Shown here piece after piece: positions 46,774 to 58,191 of a stretch of DNA of 64,000 nt. Within the stretch, counting starts at the first letter, position 1; every line of letters starts with the position of its first letter. A model generated the notes under the pieces. It was not told where the DNA came from, searched no databases, and saw only the letters and a list, made by a program, of their open reading frames with translations. The position numbers and the translations under genes are program-made. Location of the stretch: positions 55,031,447 to 55,095,446 of the forward strand of contig CM060191.1 of NCBI GenBank assembly GCA_030549335.1, given 5' to 3'. The stretch is from Pontederia crassipes. Lineage: Eukaryota; Streptophyta; Magnoliopsida; Commelinales; Pontederiaceae.

Positions 46774-49700
46774 ATGGGGGACTTCAATGATCCCTTCAAT
46801 CGCAACAACCCTAATGTGCAAGCTCGCACCAAGGTTCAGAATCGAGCCAACGTCCTCCAATTGAAGCTGGCAATTCTCCAAAAACCTTTCCTTTTTTCCC
46901 AATTATTCCCCATTTTGGGCAGATCCATGTTCGATATTTACATTTCTATCGATGGATTTAGTGTAGGGGTTGGCTGAGTACGCATTCTGAATTGTTTCTC
47001 TGTACCCATTTTATCTATTACACGGATTAATCTTATGAATTCGAAGTTTGTGATATGAATTAGGTTCTTAAGCGCATGTAAAATTAAAATCTTTGGTTTT
47101 GTTTAAAAAGTTTCCTTATAGATATAGCTGAGTGGACATAGCAGATCTTAGCTTAACTTCTCGTTACAATAATTGGATTATCAGTTGTTTTTGTACATCT
47201 GTTGTTTTAAGTTTGTATCCACTGTATATGTCATGTTTTTTCTTTCATCAGTATGTAAAATGACATTATTTGTTGGATTCAATTTGGTTGTTCTAATATC
47301 AGATCACAAATTACATGCATCTTATAATCACTTCTCTGTAATTGAATTTTCCGTTGTAAGATGCATGAGGAAACCTTGTGTCTTTTCATTACTTGTTAGC
47401 GGAATCTGTTATAGTTGATTGTTTGGATATTAGTATCTACTCTTTGTTGATATGCAGACATTTATGGTTCCTTTGACGTTAGAGATAATATTGGGGTGAT
47501 TTCTTGTTAACAGATGGGACAAGCTCATCCAACTGGTCTTACAACCAACCTTTTGAGACTTTTTGAACCCCGTCCTCCTCTGGAATATAAGCCTCCTCCT
47601 GAAAAGAGGAAGTCCCTTCCATATACGGGTTCGTGTTCCTTGCTTCTTTGTGTCAAGTGATACATCATTGGAGTCTAAGAAATTTTCCATGTGCTTTTTA
47701 GGCATCGCACAATTTGTCAGTAACTTTGCTGAACCTGGGGATCCTGAATATTCTCCTCCTGTTATTAAGGCTGAAACTCCGGTAAAATTTCGTTTTCAGA
47801 ATATCTGCTTTCTGAGTAGATGTTTGGTGCCTTTAAATTGATTATGTACAAGAAGCACTGTATTTTCATTAACCACATGCTCAACTTTAATAGTTTCATT
47901 GGCCTCTCAAAAACTCAAATCACTAGTTTCATTTGGTCAAATCCCGTGTCAACATACTTTTTCTAGATATGTTAGCTTACATTTTTGTGCATACAGTCAG
48001 AAAGAAGAGCTAGAATTCGAAAGCTTCGACTTGAAGAGGGTGCTAGAAAGGCTGCTGAAGAGCTGGAGAAATGTAATTTCATATAAAGAAAGCACTAGTT
48101 GCATTCTTATCTTTAGTATTTCCTTGTTAAGCTAAGTTATCCCTTTTTGTGCAGATGATTCAAATAAAGATCAAAATGCAACTGGGGATCCGTATAAAAC
48201 ACTTTTTGTTGCCAGGCTTGTAAGCCACCTCCATATTGCAATCAAAGAACTTTTCTCCTCTTTTTGTTATTTTCATCATTGTAGTTAACTTTCTATTTCT
48301 TTAATAATCCTTCTGCAGAGCTACGAGACAACTGAGCAGAGAATAAAAAGGGAGTTTGAAACTTATGGACCAATCAAACGGGTAAGTATACCAGATTGTT
48401 TATTGTTGGGAGCCTGTATTAATGCTATCTAACATGGGTAAGGATTTTGGTGACCCCAATTTTTACAAGCATTTTTCAGAAAAATATTCACATTTGGTTC
48501 TAGTCATACATATGGGTTCTTGCAAGTGGCATGCTCTGAAATACACATATCTTGTACTGAAAGAATGGCTTGCATGTTTTCAATGCATCCTGGTGAGAAA
48601 GAAAATGATTCCTGTTTTCTTTGTCTACTCGAGGAAGTAGTCCTTCACTTAAAACTATGCTGTTGATTATTGGTTTCCATGTCTCAGCATATTTCTCTCG
48701 TATTTCTTTTAATTTGCTTAATGTCATTTTGGATAATGTTAAGTGGTCGTTGCAAAACATCTATCTTCACTTTTCAACAATAAGATGAAAACTGGAGTTG
48801 CATTCTTGTAGATTGTTTAAGGTCTTGTATATTATGTACAAAAAAAAGTTCTGCACATCTTTTATTGGTGGGACTTTCTTCACGTGCATGTTTTGAGGTA
48901 ATGTCTTATATTTTTGTCCATTTTTTATGAGGATCATAACTATAATTAGGGTTTAAAGAAGTCACTGGTCTTCAACTTGAGGCAGGAATAAAAAAATGAT
49001 GGTATCTTTGCGTTGGATGACATTTTGGGTTTTGTTGGTATATTATTCTTAAGTTTCTTCATCATCATCTTAGTCACATGGAACTTTTTGAGCATGCTGA
49101 AGAACTTTTGTTGGTAAGAAAATTTGGCGTAGAGACAGGTAAAACCTTCAGGTGCCTCTGGGCTGTTTGCATCCCTTTTTAAGAAAGTTTGGGGTAGAGA
49201 CAGGTAAATCTTCAGTGCCTATAGGCTATGTGCATTCCCTTCAATTTTAACCAAAAGGTCAACAAGTAATTTAGATGGGATACGAGCTTTTACCATCTGG
49301 TAAGTTGCTAGCTACCACTAGCAAATTTTATGGTAGGAGGTTTGTGTGATAGCATCTATGTTGTTCTTTTCCTGGCAATACAAATGCTATGCTTTTGGTA
49401 CAACCTTGGCGCCAAAAATTCGGTCAGCATGGTACTCCATGCTTTACAGTTGGAGTGGTAAAGCAAAAGATGGCTTTTTTGGTAATTGATGCTAGGTACT
49501 TCTCGGGAGTCTTGACTGGATTTTCTTCTATTCTTTGGGTTCAATTACATTATAGTTTCATGGTACTAAAAATTTTTCTTTGATCTCAAAGGCCCAACGA
49601 AATATATCCGCCATTCAGAAGATGTTCTGGTATTTTTCATCTTTAATGCCTATTTTGTTATCTATAGTCCCTGGTAAGGGGTGGTAAAACTTTTTGATTC

Positions 49701-52690
49701 CTCTGGTAAATCGGGAAAAACATGGGTTTTACTGTCAAGTCACTTTGAAATGGTGGTGATGCATCTCCCGTGGTGAAGCTGTACACCTTTAAAGGTGAGC
49801 ACGCCAGTGAGACGTTATGCCAGTCTGTCGTGCACTATATGATATGAAACTAAAATTCGATGAGTGGCCATGTGATAATCGTTTTAATTTTTTGTTGGGT
49901 TGATATTTGGTTTTGATTTACAAATGTGTACCTTCTGCTTGAGCTTCTCAGGTAAGGTTGATCACCGACAAGGAGACCAATAAACCTAGAGGATATGCCT
50001 TCATTGAATACATGCATACAAGGGACATGAAAAGTGTGTTATAATCACTAAAACAGTATTTACTGTTTCTGACTGCAGTGATGGATTTTTAACTGTGATC
50101 ATCTTTATATGCAGCTGCTTACAAGCAAGCTGATGGTAAGAAGTTGGATAATAGGAGGGTGCTTGTAGATGTTGAACGTGGTAGAACAGTTCCAAATTGG
50201 CGTCCACGAAGGTTGGGTGGTGGGCTTGGAACAACCAGAGTTGCAGGGGAAGAAACTAGTCAGAAGCATTCTGGAAGGTATGCTTTAAATCCATCTTTTC
50301 ATGTCTTTATATTTTGTAACTTCTTTAATTTATGTAGTTATTATTTATGACTCTATTTCCAATTCGATCGATGTTCGTGTCAAAACAAGCTTAATTTAAT
50401 TGATCTGCTTTATCACTGTATGGGAGTAGATATCCTAATATGATGTCACATGCTTAATCTTGGCAATGTTTGTTAGTACACTAGATTTTTTTTGAGAGGG
50501 TAGTACACTAGAAATGTTTATGGACAAATTGTAAACACTATATTTTTAAGGGTCGAAAACATTCTATTTATCCCGAATAAAAGGCTGTATATTTTATAAT
50601 TCTCTCTACGAGGAAATTGAATAGTTTCTCTTGTAATGTAGATGCATGATTTCACAGCACCTTGCTGCTAACCTTGTTACAGTGGCTGGGGAATTTGGAT
50701 TCCTTTTTCCCTTCTTTTGAACTCTACTCAAATTAGAACATGGGGACACGAACCTTAGGGTGTGTTTGGATGGCGGGTTTAGAAGTGGACTAGGTTTAAT
50801 TTTGATGGGGTGGGTTTAAAATTTCTACAGCTTGTTTGGATACAACTTTTATTAATTTAACTAAGGACAGGGTGGTGTTTATAAGCCCATCACTTGACTT
50901 AAAATTAAACCCTCCAAATTGGTGATTTTGGAGGGGTTAGAAATAATTATCCCCATTCTACCCATATTTCTTCTCAACCAAATAGAAAAAAACAAATCAT
51001 TCTTAAGGATAATAAAGACATGTACCAAACCTTTTTTTTTGAGAAGATAAAGGATGTGATCAGGTGCTCACATCCAATTTTTATTCATTATTAAAGCTTG
51101 TATCTATTACAAAATATCTTATAACCTCGTCCACTCACTCGCCAAATTTTTAGTTGCTATTACAATGTTATCAATATAACACCTCTCCTCTCTCTCTCAA
51201 AAAAAAAAAAAAATCAATATAACCTCTTTCCCCTGAAAATGTGATCATTGTGGTGATGCCATATTGCCCATAAAGCCGCAATTGTTCTGATTCGTTGTCT
51301 TTCTGAAACATATAAGTGTAAATTGTTGACATGCCCTCCTTGTCTAAGTGACCGCCAGAATGCTACCGACGAGCTCACATCCAAACTTAACCTTCCCTAA
51401 CACATATATTATATTTTGTATACAAACAAAGAGTGGATTAAACTAACCCAACTCATCCCAATAATTTATATCCAAACATGGCTTTTATAAAACCTCACCA
51501 CACCTAACTTTACTAACCTTTACTCCACCATAACCCATCCCTCCATAATTAAACTGCCAAACAAACCCAAAAGATTGCAAATGCATTGTCCTTTCGGTCG
51601 CAATTTTGTTGTGACATCTTTGTAACATGTGAGCATGAATTGATAGTCACCTTAAGGTCGCAAATGTGTTGTCTCCAGTAACTGCTTTGACGTCTTGGGG
51701 GCATGTGAGCACGAATTGATATTCTTATTTGCTTTGATTGTGACTAAATGTGTGTTTCCTTTTAATTGCTGACACTTGTACTTGACATTGTTGCCATGAC
51801 CAGGGAACAACTGCAAGTTGCATCAGGACATTCAAGGTCAGAGGAGCCCAGGCGAGATGATCGCCATGTGGACAGGTAACTTATGTATACTCTCAGTTAG
51901 TTACTGATGGTACGGAATACAGCCTAAAATTCTTTTATTGGAAGTGTATACAGAATTAATAGATTCTATTTATTGCCTAAATTCTTTTCCTTTTCCAGTT
52001 CTTTAGTGTCTTGAACATTTCTACAGGGACAGGGAGAAGTCTCGAGACAGGGGAAGAGAGAGAGAACGAGAGCGTGAACGGGAAAGGTCCCATGACAAAG
52101 GACGAGAACGTGATCCAAGAGATGAAAGAAATTACCACCATAGGGACAGTGATAGGAACAGAGAAAGGGAGAAGGATAGAGACAGGGAAAGGGATCGTGG
52201 ACGGGAACGTGACCATGCTCGAGGCAGAGACAAGGAAAGAGATCGTGGTCGCGGTCGAGAAAGAGATCGGGAGCGTGAACGAGATTATGACAGAACTAGT
52301 CATGAAAGAGACCGTGGGTATTCACATGATAAGGAAACTGGCTATGGCCATAATGAGTCAAAGCATGAACGGTCAAGGGACAGAAATCCTGATGAAAATG
52401 ATTATGGGCAGGAATGGAACGGTGAACCAAACAAACATGGCCATAAACGTGATTATGATCAACTTAATCAATCACACCGGGAAAACTATAATGATATTCC
52501 GGCTCGTGGTGCTGAGTTTGAGTACGACCGTGAGCGATTATCGCGACGTGAATCTGGATATTATGAAAATGCAACTTATGGTAAGCCCCATGCTTATGAT
52601 TATCAACACCAGTATGGTTATGGAGATGGTGAACCGCGTGAGGAAGGGGAGGCTGTTGGAGATGATTATGGATATCATCATTCAGAGTGA
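46774..52690 (+). CDS. U1-70K (SNRNP70): U1 small nuclear ribonucleoprotein 70 kDa protein (10 exons, 491 aa)
   Basis: Exons 46774-46869, 47514-47628, 47702-47781, 47997-48072, 48155-48219, 48319-48381, 49952-50033, 50115-50277, 51804-51875, 52027-52690; lengths total 1476, in frame throughout. The N-terminus [20 protein letters not shown] and the stretch [20 protein letters not shown] are family signatures. The RRM has RNP2 LFVARL (about residues 139-144) and RNP1 RGYAFIEY (about 178-185), then [15 protein letters not shown]. The C-terminal half is an Arg/Asp/Glu-rich RD/RE domain that contacts SR proteins. The protein binds stem-loop I of U1 snRNA and helps define 5' splice sites. Intron 1 must begin with GC (46870) to join the conserved residues; intron 6 is unusually long (1570 bases). 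No coding defect seen. Confidence 0.95.
46870..47513 (+). other. U1-70K intron 1, inferred GC-AG
   Basis: The conserved text LQLKL | MGQAHPTG requires the exon to end at 46869 with intron GCAATT...CAG. A GT donor in the same phase (GTAGGG at 46963) would add 31 residues not known from the family. Confidence 0.6.
48382..49951 (+). promoter_or_regulatory. U1-70K intron 6, candidate retained intron
   Basis: Splits the RRM between GPIKR and VRLI. If retained, translation reads 16 further codons and stops at TAA 48430-48432. In Arabidopsis and cereals the equivalent sixth intron is long and subject to retention or alternative splicing that gives truncated proteins; position and length here agree. 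It also holds a 65-bp tandem duplication (49116-49243). Confidence 0.7.
49116..49243. repeat. Tandem duplication in U1-70K intron 6
   Basis: 49116-49180 and 49181-49243 share AAGAAA.TTTGG.GTAGAGACAGGTAAA..CTTCAG and what follows, with roughly 80 percent identity by eye. Confidence 0.85.
50758..51568. mobile_element. MITE-like insertion in U1-70K intron 8
   Basis: The left end GGGTGTGTTTGGATGG and the right end (reverse-complemented GGGTTTGTTTGGCAG) form imperfect inverted repeats. A second inner pair exists (GCTTGTTTGGATACAA near 50830 against TTATATCCAAACATGGC near 51467-51483). No clear target duplication, so the family is unassigned. It contains pyrimidine/A-rich tracts and no genes. Confidence 0.5.
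51595..51722. repeat. Short direct repeat in U1-70K intron 8
   Basis: Two copies of GGTCGCAA...GTTG followed by CATGTGAGCA(T/C)GAATTGATA, in the same order. Confidence 0.7.
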
Positions 52691-54832
52691 TGTCATCTCT
52701 GGAGTATGCCAATAAATTGCAGGAGGCAAGTTCAATCATCTTCGTATCAGTTACTCTCTAATTAATTTTGGTTTTGATGTTTTAGATTTTGCCTTGGTCT
52801 CATATTTTACTTTGCAGAACTTCACTTTGTTCCTAAATTGTTCTGAAGTTGTAGCTGCTGGGTTATGTTGGTGTTGTACTCTTAATTTGTGTTTCATACT
52901 CATCATCCAAATATGCTGCTCAGGGATGCTGTGGTCTTCCTATGCTCTCTTTGCAGTGTGGTGCACTGTTACATCTCTTGTTGGTCAAATGTTGCTCTTC
53001 TGAAGCATGCACCGTTGAACTTTTTTGGATTTTCTTTTTCTTGCATTTCACAACGTTATCCACCTAGTTGGTTAAACTTCATTTGCTGATTTCCTTAGCA
53101 TGTGTATCTAAGGTCAATTGGAAAGACGTTTCTTATTCTGGTTAAACCTGTCAACTAAAATCGTGTTCAGATAGTTTCTGTCTTATTACATATTTGTTCA
53201 GAATTAAGTATATGGTGAGTAATATTTCGATTGTTCTTTTTTTTTTTTTCTGTATCTTATATCTAGTTCGTATATACATTGATCTGCATTTAAGTGGTAG
53301 CTGATACTAAAATTACGTGGAATTAGTGGAGCAGAGTAATAATATATCGGGTTTGAATGCCGATACCAACAAAAGGGGAACGGTTATTATTATACCGTCA
53401 TTGAAAGGGAATCATTATTTGCTAGAAGTTGCAATCTTATTTAAAGAAAGAAAGAAAAAGAAATTGGAGAGAATTGCTGTTGAACAGTTTTCGTCACTGC
53501 GAGACAAAAATATTTAAATTAAATTGAAAAGTATATTTTAGTATGATGGCTTATTCCTGTTTGATATTTCCCTATATGAGTTTTTTAAGAAATGTAAAAG
53601 GTGTTTTGAATTGATCATCTAACATAATATAACGTAAGGGTAAGCTTGCGTCATTTGTTTGAATTTTTTTTTTGAGTTATTGTTTTAACACCCTATTAAT
53701 TAAAATTTTTTTCACATCCAAATCTAAATTATAAAATCTTTTCGTTAAATGTAATATATGCTAATTTTTAATAAATATGAAATTCATTTGTACCCTTACT
53801 TTCGTATTACAACAAAAATATCTTAAAATATACAATAATCAATGCACATATTATCTGATAATAAAATTTTTATGAAATATTATGTTTATGTTAATATTTT
53901 ATTGTTTTATACCTTTTTATATTAAAAGTAAAGTACAAAAGTGATATCTCATAATTATGAAAAGTAGAATTTAGCAAAATTTAAATTAAATTTAACAGAA
54001 AGACCGTGAAATTTGGATGAGTTCGGAAGTTAAAATTTATTAATTTATAATTTAAGATTATACGTAAAAAAGAACGTAATTTTTTTAAGGTAATTTGACT
54101 ACGATTTTCATGATCTATCAGTTATATTTAAAGAGATCCGTGCAGAAAGGACAACAAGAAAAGTTGACACTTTGAGTTTAAAATATTTTAATTTTAATAA
54201 TTGAAATAAATATCCATAAAACTGTTTCGTTCTTTGAAAAGGATTATCTACATTTGAAGAATTAATTATTTTATTTTTTTGCTCTTTCTCACATAAGTCT
54301 TTGGAATTTACAGGACTAATTGGAATTGAAAGGTCGATAAATATATATATATTTTTATGAAAATGATGATTGCAAAAATTGAACACGAGACTATTAGCAT
54401 TAGCATTAGCCAATCAACCTTGCTCGAGGAAATACATATTTTGGAGTTAATAAAACAAAGAAAAAGGAGCTAACCAGAGAAGATTCGGAAATTTCCTTGA
54501 GATCGTAGAACGGAGAGGGGATCCAAAGCGACTGACTACAAAGGAAAAGGAAAGAAGAACCTGCACCTGGTTTCCAACGCACTGGCCATTTAACCGTGCA
54601 AAGGAAAACACCAACTGATCACTACCTCCCTCGATTTAAACACAAAACCGACTGAAACATGAGGAACACATCATCCTGTCCTTCCTCTCAACTACAATTT
54701 TGTAGTGTTTACAAATTTCAGGAGCAAACCACAGTCGCAAGCAAGCAATCTGCCATCCTTCGTTATTCTCTCTGCTGGGGTGGTGGTGAGTGGAGTGAGA
54801 TTGGGCAAGTCTCTGTCATCAGGAAGGAGGCA
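52691..54832. other. 3' region of U1-70K, spacer, and upstream region of the transporter gene
   Basis: Presumed 3' UTR to roughly 53250, then AT-rich DNA (53520-54420) without genes, then about 54430-54832 as promoter/5' UTR. An ATG at 54659 is in frame with the transporter start and would add 58 residues, but those do not resemble the family. Confidence 0.55.
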
Positions 54833-57800
54833 ATGGGTAGAGTGCTGGGAGCAAAGTGGGGGTGGTGTGTGGCATTGGTGCTCCTGTGTTGGAGTCTGGC
54901 CATTGGAAGTGATGTGGTCTTAGCAAATAGGCCACTGGCACCTTCTGATACCGAGATTGTTAGTGGCAGTAGCGACACTTTGCAGAGATACGATGGAGGG
55001 AAGAATTACAAGTATCTACTGAGCAACATCTTCAGTTCCCTATTCGATGATGGAGATTCTTCAAACACTCATGTTTGGCCCGTATGTTTACCTCATCACT
55101 CTTTCTTCTGCTAATGGACTTTCTTTTGCTGTTTTGCTTATGGGCACTGAATTACAGTTCATTTTAATTTTCTCTTGTGGGGACTGTTGCTAGGATATGG
55201 AGTTCGGATGGCGGGTCGTGCTTGGTTCGATCATCGGCTTCCTCGGGGCAGCGCTGGGAAGCATCGGGGGTGTAGGTGGGGGTGGAATTTTTGTGCCAAT
55301 GCTTACCTTGATAATTGGTTTTGATCCAAAGACTTCAACAGCCATCTCCAAGTGTAAGTTACAGATATCATATGAAGTCATACATTGTTGAGATCATCTC
55401 CAAGTGTAAGTTACAGATATCATATGAAGTCATACATTGTTGAGATCAGTACTTGGAAACTAATGTTGCAGACCAATCTGTTTGAAAGCCTAGTATCTGT
55501 TATTAACTCCAGCACATGGAACTGTCAATTTTTTTTTGTGCTAATTATTTCCTCTCCTTTTTGTATCTACAATCCAATGGATTTATATGCAGGACTTTAT
55601 TTAGATGCATTTAGTTTTGCCCAATAAAGTGATTGACCGCAATATTCAGAAAAAAGGAGGCATTTGGATTTGTACGACTAAATCGTATATTATCTGGTTT
55701 TGTAGGTATGATCATGGGTGCTGCAGGATCAACAGTTTACTACAACCTGAGACTAAGGCACCCTACAATGGACTTGCCAATCATTGATTATGATCTGGCA
55801 CTATTGTTTCAGCCAATGCTCATGCTGGGGATCAGCATTGGGGTGGCTTTTAATGTCATGTTTCCAGACTGGATGGTCACTGTTCTTCTTATCATACTTT
55901 TCTTAGGTAATGATCTGTCCATCGAGGTGCATGCTGATTTTGAAGAATTTCCTAAGATATTGATTTGTTTTCTTTAACATGTTTATTTTTGTTCTTGACA
56001 GGCACGTCAACAAAGGCACTCTTCAAAGGAATTGAAACATGGAAGAAAGAATCAATAATGAAGAAGGCATGCAGTCAGTTCATTTGTATCTATCTTGTCC
56101 ATCTTATTCATCATTTACGTTGACAAACGGTTTATTGTGAACTCTTGTTCCAGGAAGCTGCAAAGTTGCCAGCAAATCAAGCTAATGGTGAGAGGCCCAG
56201 AGGCCAGAGCCACATTTTTTTTTATATAATTTGTACTGTCGATGAATGTGTATGAAAGCAGAATAAGATCGAACTGTACACTTCACTTCAGAAAATTTAG
56301 GGCATAACAAGTAGTACTTGAATTTTATTTTATCCTTTTCTTGTTCATTTTCATCACTCACTTTCGTAAAAAGTAGTACTTCTATTGGATGCAAAATTTC
56401 AGACGGTTCAGAGCAGGAATACAAGCCCCTTGCAGGTTCACCAGCTGCCAATATGCAATTTAAGCCTCCAACTGATGAAGAGGTTGCTCTGTTAAGAAAT
56501 TGTTTTCTCTTGCTACTGTGACCTGAGGACCACCTATAGATGATACCGTAATTGCAGGTGCCGATCAAAGAGAACATTTACTGGAAAGAGCTAATGATCC
56601 TTCTATTCGTTTGGGTGGCATTCTTAGTCGTCCAAATCGTGAAGGTAGTAATCCTAATCACCAATAAAATACCATTTTTGTTTCATAGTGCTTTTCATTT
56701 TACATAATATATATGTTTAACATTATGTGCTCTTTTTCCGAAATATCTGTGCAGACATATGCTACAAGGTGCTCCACTGAGTATTGGATTCTAAATGCAT
56801 TACAGGTATATTTCCATTTCCTATAATCATTTGATGTATACTCCACGATGAACATACAGATGTATGTCCATCAAATGTTTTGTCAAAGGAATAGATGTTT
56901 ATTACTATGTAGACCACCAATTGGATCTCTGCAACTTGGTCGTTTGTTTTAACATGAAGGTGCCAATTGCTGTTGCTGTTACTCTTCATGAGGCTATCAG
57001 CTTGTGCAAAGGAAACAGGACTATTGCATCCAGAGGAAACCAAGAAATTGAATGGAAGAGTCACCAGTTATTCTTTTACTGTTTCTGTGGAGTGTTGGCT
57101 GGGATAGTAGGTGGTCTGCTGGGTCTTGGAGGAGGATTTATCCTGGGGCCAATGTTCCTTGAAATGGGAGTTCCTCCTCAGGTAATAAATACTACTATTT
57201 CTTCTTTGCCATCCATTGTTATGGGGCTTTTGAGTTGTTGTGCATAAGCTCAAGACAGAAGAATAGCTATTTTACTTTGAGAAGAATACAACAACAACAA
57301 CAACAAAGCCTTATCCCACTAGGTGGGGTCGGCTACATGGATCATACGACGTCAATCCGCTCTATACAATATATTCGTTGATCCATGTTCATGCGATTCG
57401 ACAGGGTTTTACGCTGGCTGTCGGGGCCTAACACAACCCTCCTCCTTTATCCGGGCTTGAGACCAGCTATAAACATAGGCGGAGTTTACTTTGAGAAGAA
57501 TAAACCATAAAAAGTTTCTAAACTCGGTTTTAGGTGTAGTTCTGATTGAACTTATGTCTTTTTTGAATCCTTAAATCCGTTTATCTACTGAGATTACTTA
57601 GATGAAAATATTTAGCCTGTTGTCTCATTCTTTTGGCATACAGGTCGCCAGTGCAACTTCAACTTTTGCAATGACCTTCTCATCATCTATGTCAGTCATT
57701 CAGTATTATCTTCTTGATCGATTTCCTGTCCCATATGGTATGCAGCCAATTCAACATGTTTACTAGAATTCTCAAGTATCAAATTGTTCGTTCAACGAAA

Positions 57801-58191
57801 AATTAGATTATGAAATTGTTGCCTACAAAATGAAGGGTCTAATAACATAAATACTAACATATGTGATCATGTGTTTACAGCTTCTTACTTTGTGTTCCTG
57901 GCTACTGTTGCGGCCTTCACCGGTCAGCACATCGTTAGAAGACTAATTGTGCTCCTGGGCCGTGCATCCTTGATCATCTTCATATTAGCTCTGACCATTT
58001 TTGTTAGTGCAATCAGTTTAGGTAGGTAATAGAAAAAACTTCTCATCCTATTTTCCCTGCTGGATTGATTTCCTCGTATGTAATGTTTTCTTATTCCGAA
58101 TACTACAGGTGGGGTTGGCATAGCACATATGGTTGAGAAGTTGGAAAGACATGAGCATATGGGATTTGAAAATTTATGCTATCATTCCTGA
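54833..58191 (+). CDS. TauE/SafE-family membrane transporter (12 exons, 488 aa)
   Basis: Exons 54833-55081, 55194-55353, 55706-55906, 56002-56066, 56154-56187, 56403-56482, 56558-56644, 56755-56805, 56960-57181, 57644-57737, 57881-58021, 58109-58191; total 1467, in frame. The start at 54833 gives a good signal-anchor (about residues 10-31, [12 protein letters not shown]). Two TauE repeats follow: the first has [16 protein letters not shown], the second [14 protein letters not shown], then [17 protein letters not shown], with about ten hydrophobic helices overall. A hydrophilic central loop (EYKPLAGSP) sits between them. Family members are thought to export sulfite, taurine-related or other anions; plant roles are poorly known. 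Intron 4 appears to start with GC (56067), intron 2 has a duplicated donor, and intron 9 carries a SINE. Confidence 0.92.
55343..55446 (+). repeat. Perfect 52-bp tandem duplication copying a 5' splice site
   Basis: 55343-55394 is repeated exactly at 55395-55446. Each unit contains CCAAGTGTAAGTTACAG, i.e. the exon 2 end and its donor. Use of the first donor (after 55353) joins to exon 3 in frame; use of the second (after 55405) adds 52 bases and brings a stop within about ten codons. Confidence 0.95.
56067..56153 (+). other. Transporter intron 4, inferred GC-AG
   Basis: The exon text KESIMKK | EAAK joins in frame only if the intron starts GCATGC at 56067 and ends CAG at 56153. The nearby GT (GTCAGT, 56073) breaks the frame. 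Confidence 0.6.
57289..57484 (-). mobile_element. Au-like SINE in transporter intron 9
   Basis: A 196-bp body between perfect 18-bp target duplications TTTACTTTGAGAAGAATA (57271-57288 and 57485-57502). On the - strand it starts CTCCGCCTATG, has a B-box-like GGTCTCAAGCCC followed by CGGATAAAGGAGGAGGGTTG, and ends with GGCTTTGTTGTTGTTGTTG, the TTG-repeat tail of the plant Au SINE family. These are tRNA-derived elements moved by LINE enzymes. Confidence 0.9.

Noticed and set aside
52011..52715. 234-residue open frame overlapping the last U1-70K exon
   Set aside because: It is a shifted reading of the repetitive RD/RE-coding exon; the correct frame continues the U1-70K protein exactly.
54659..54832. 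Upstream in-frame ATG as the transporter start
   Set aside because: The 58 extra residues are not hydrophobic or family-like, while the ATG at 54833 begins directly before a signal-anchor and has a good context.
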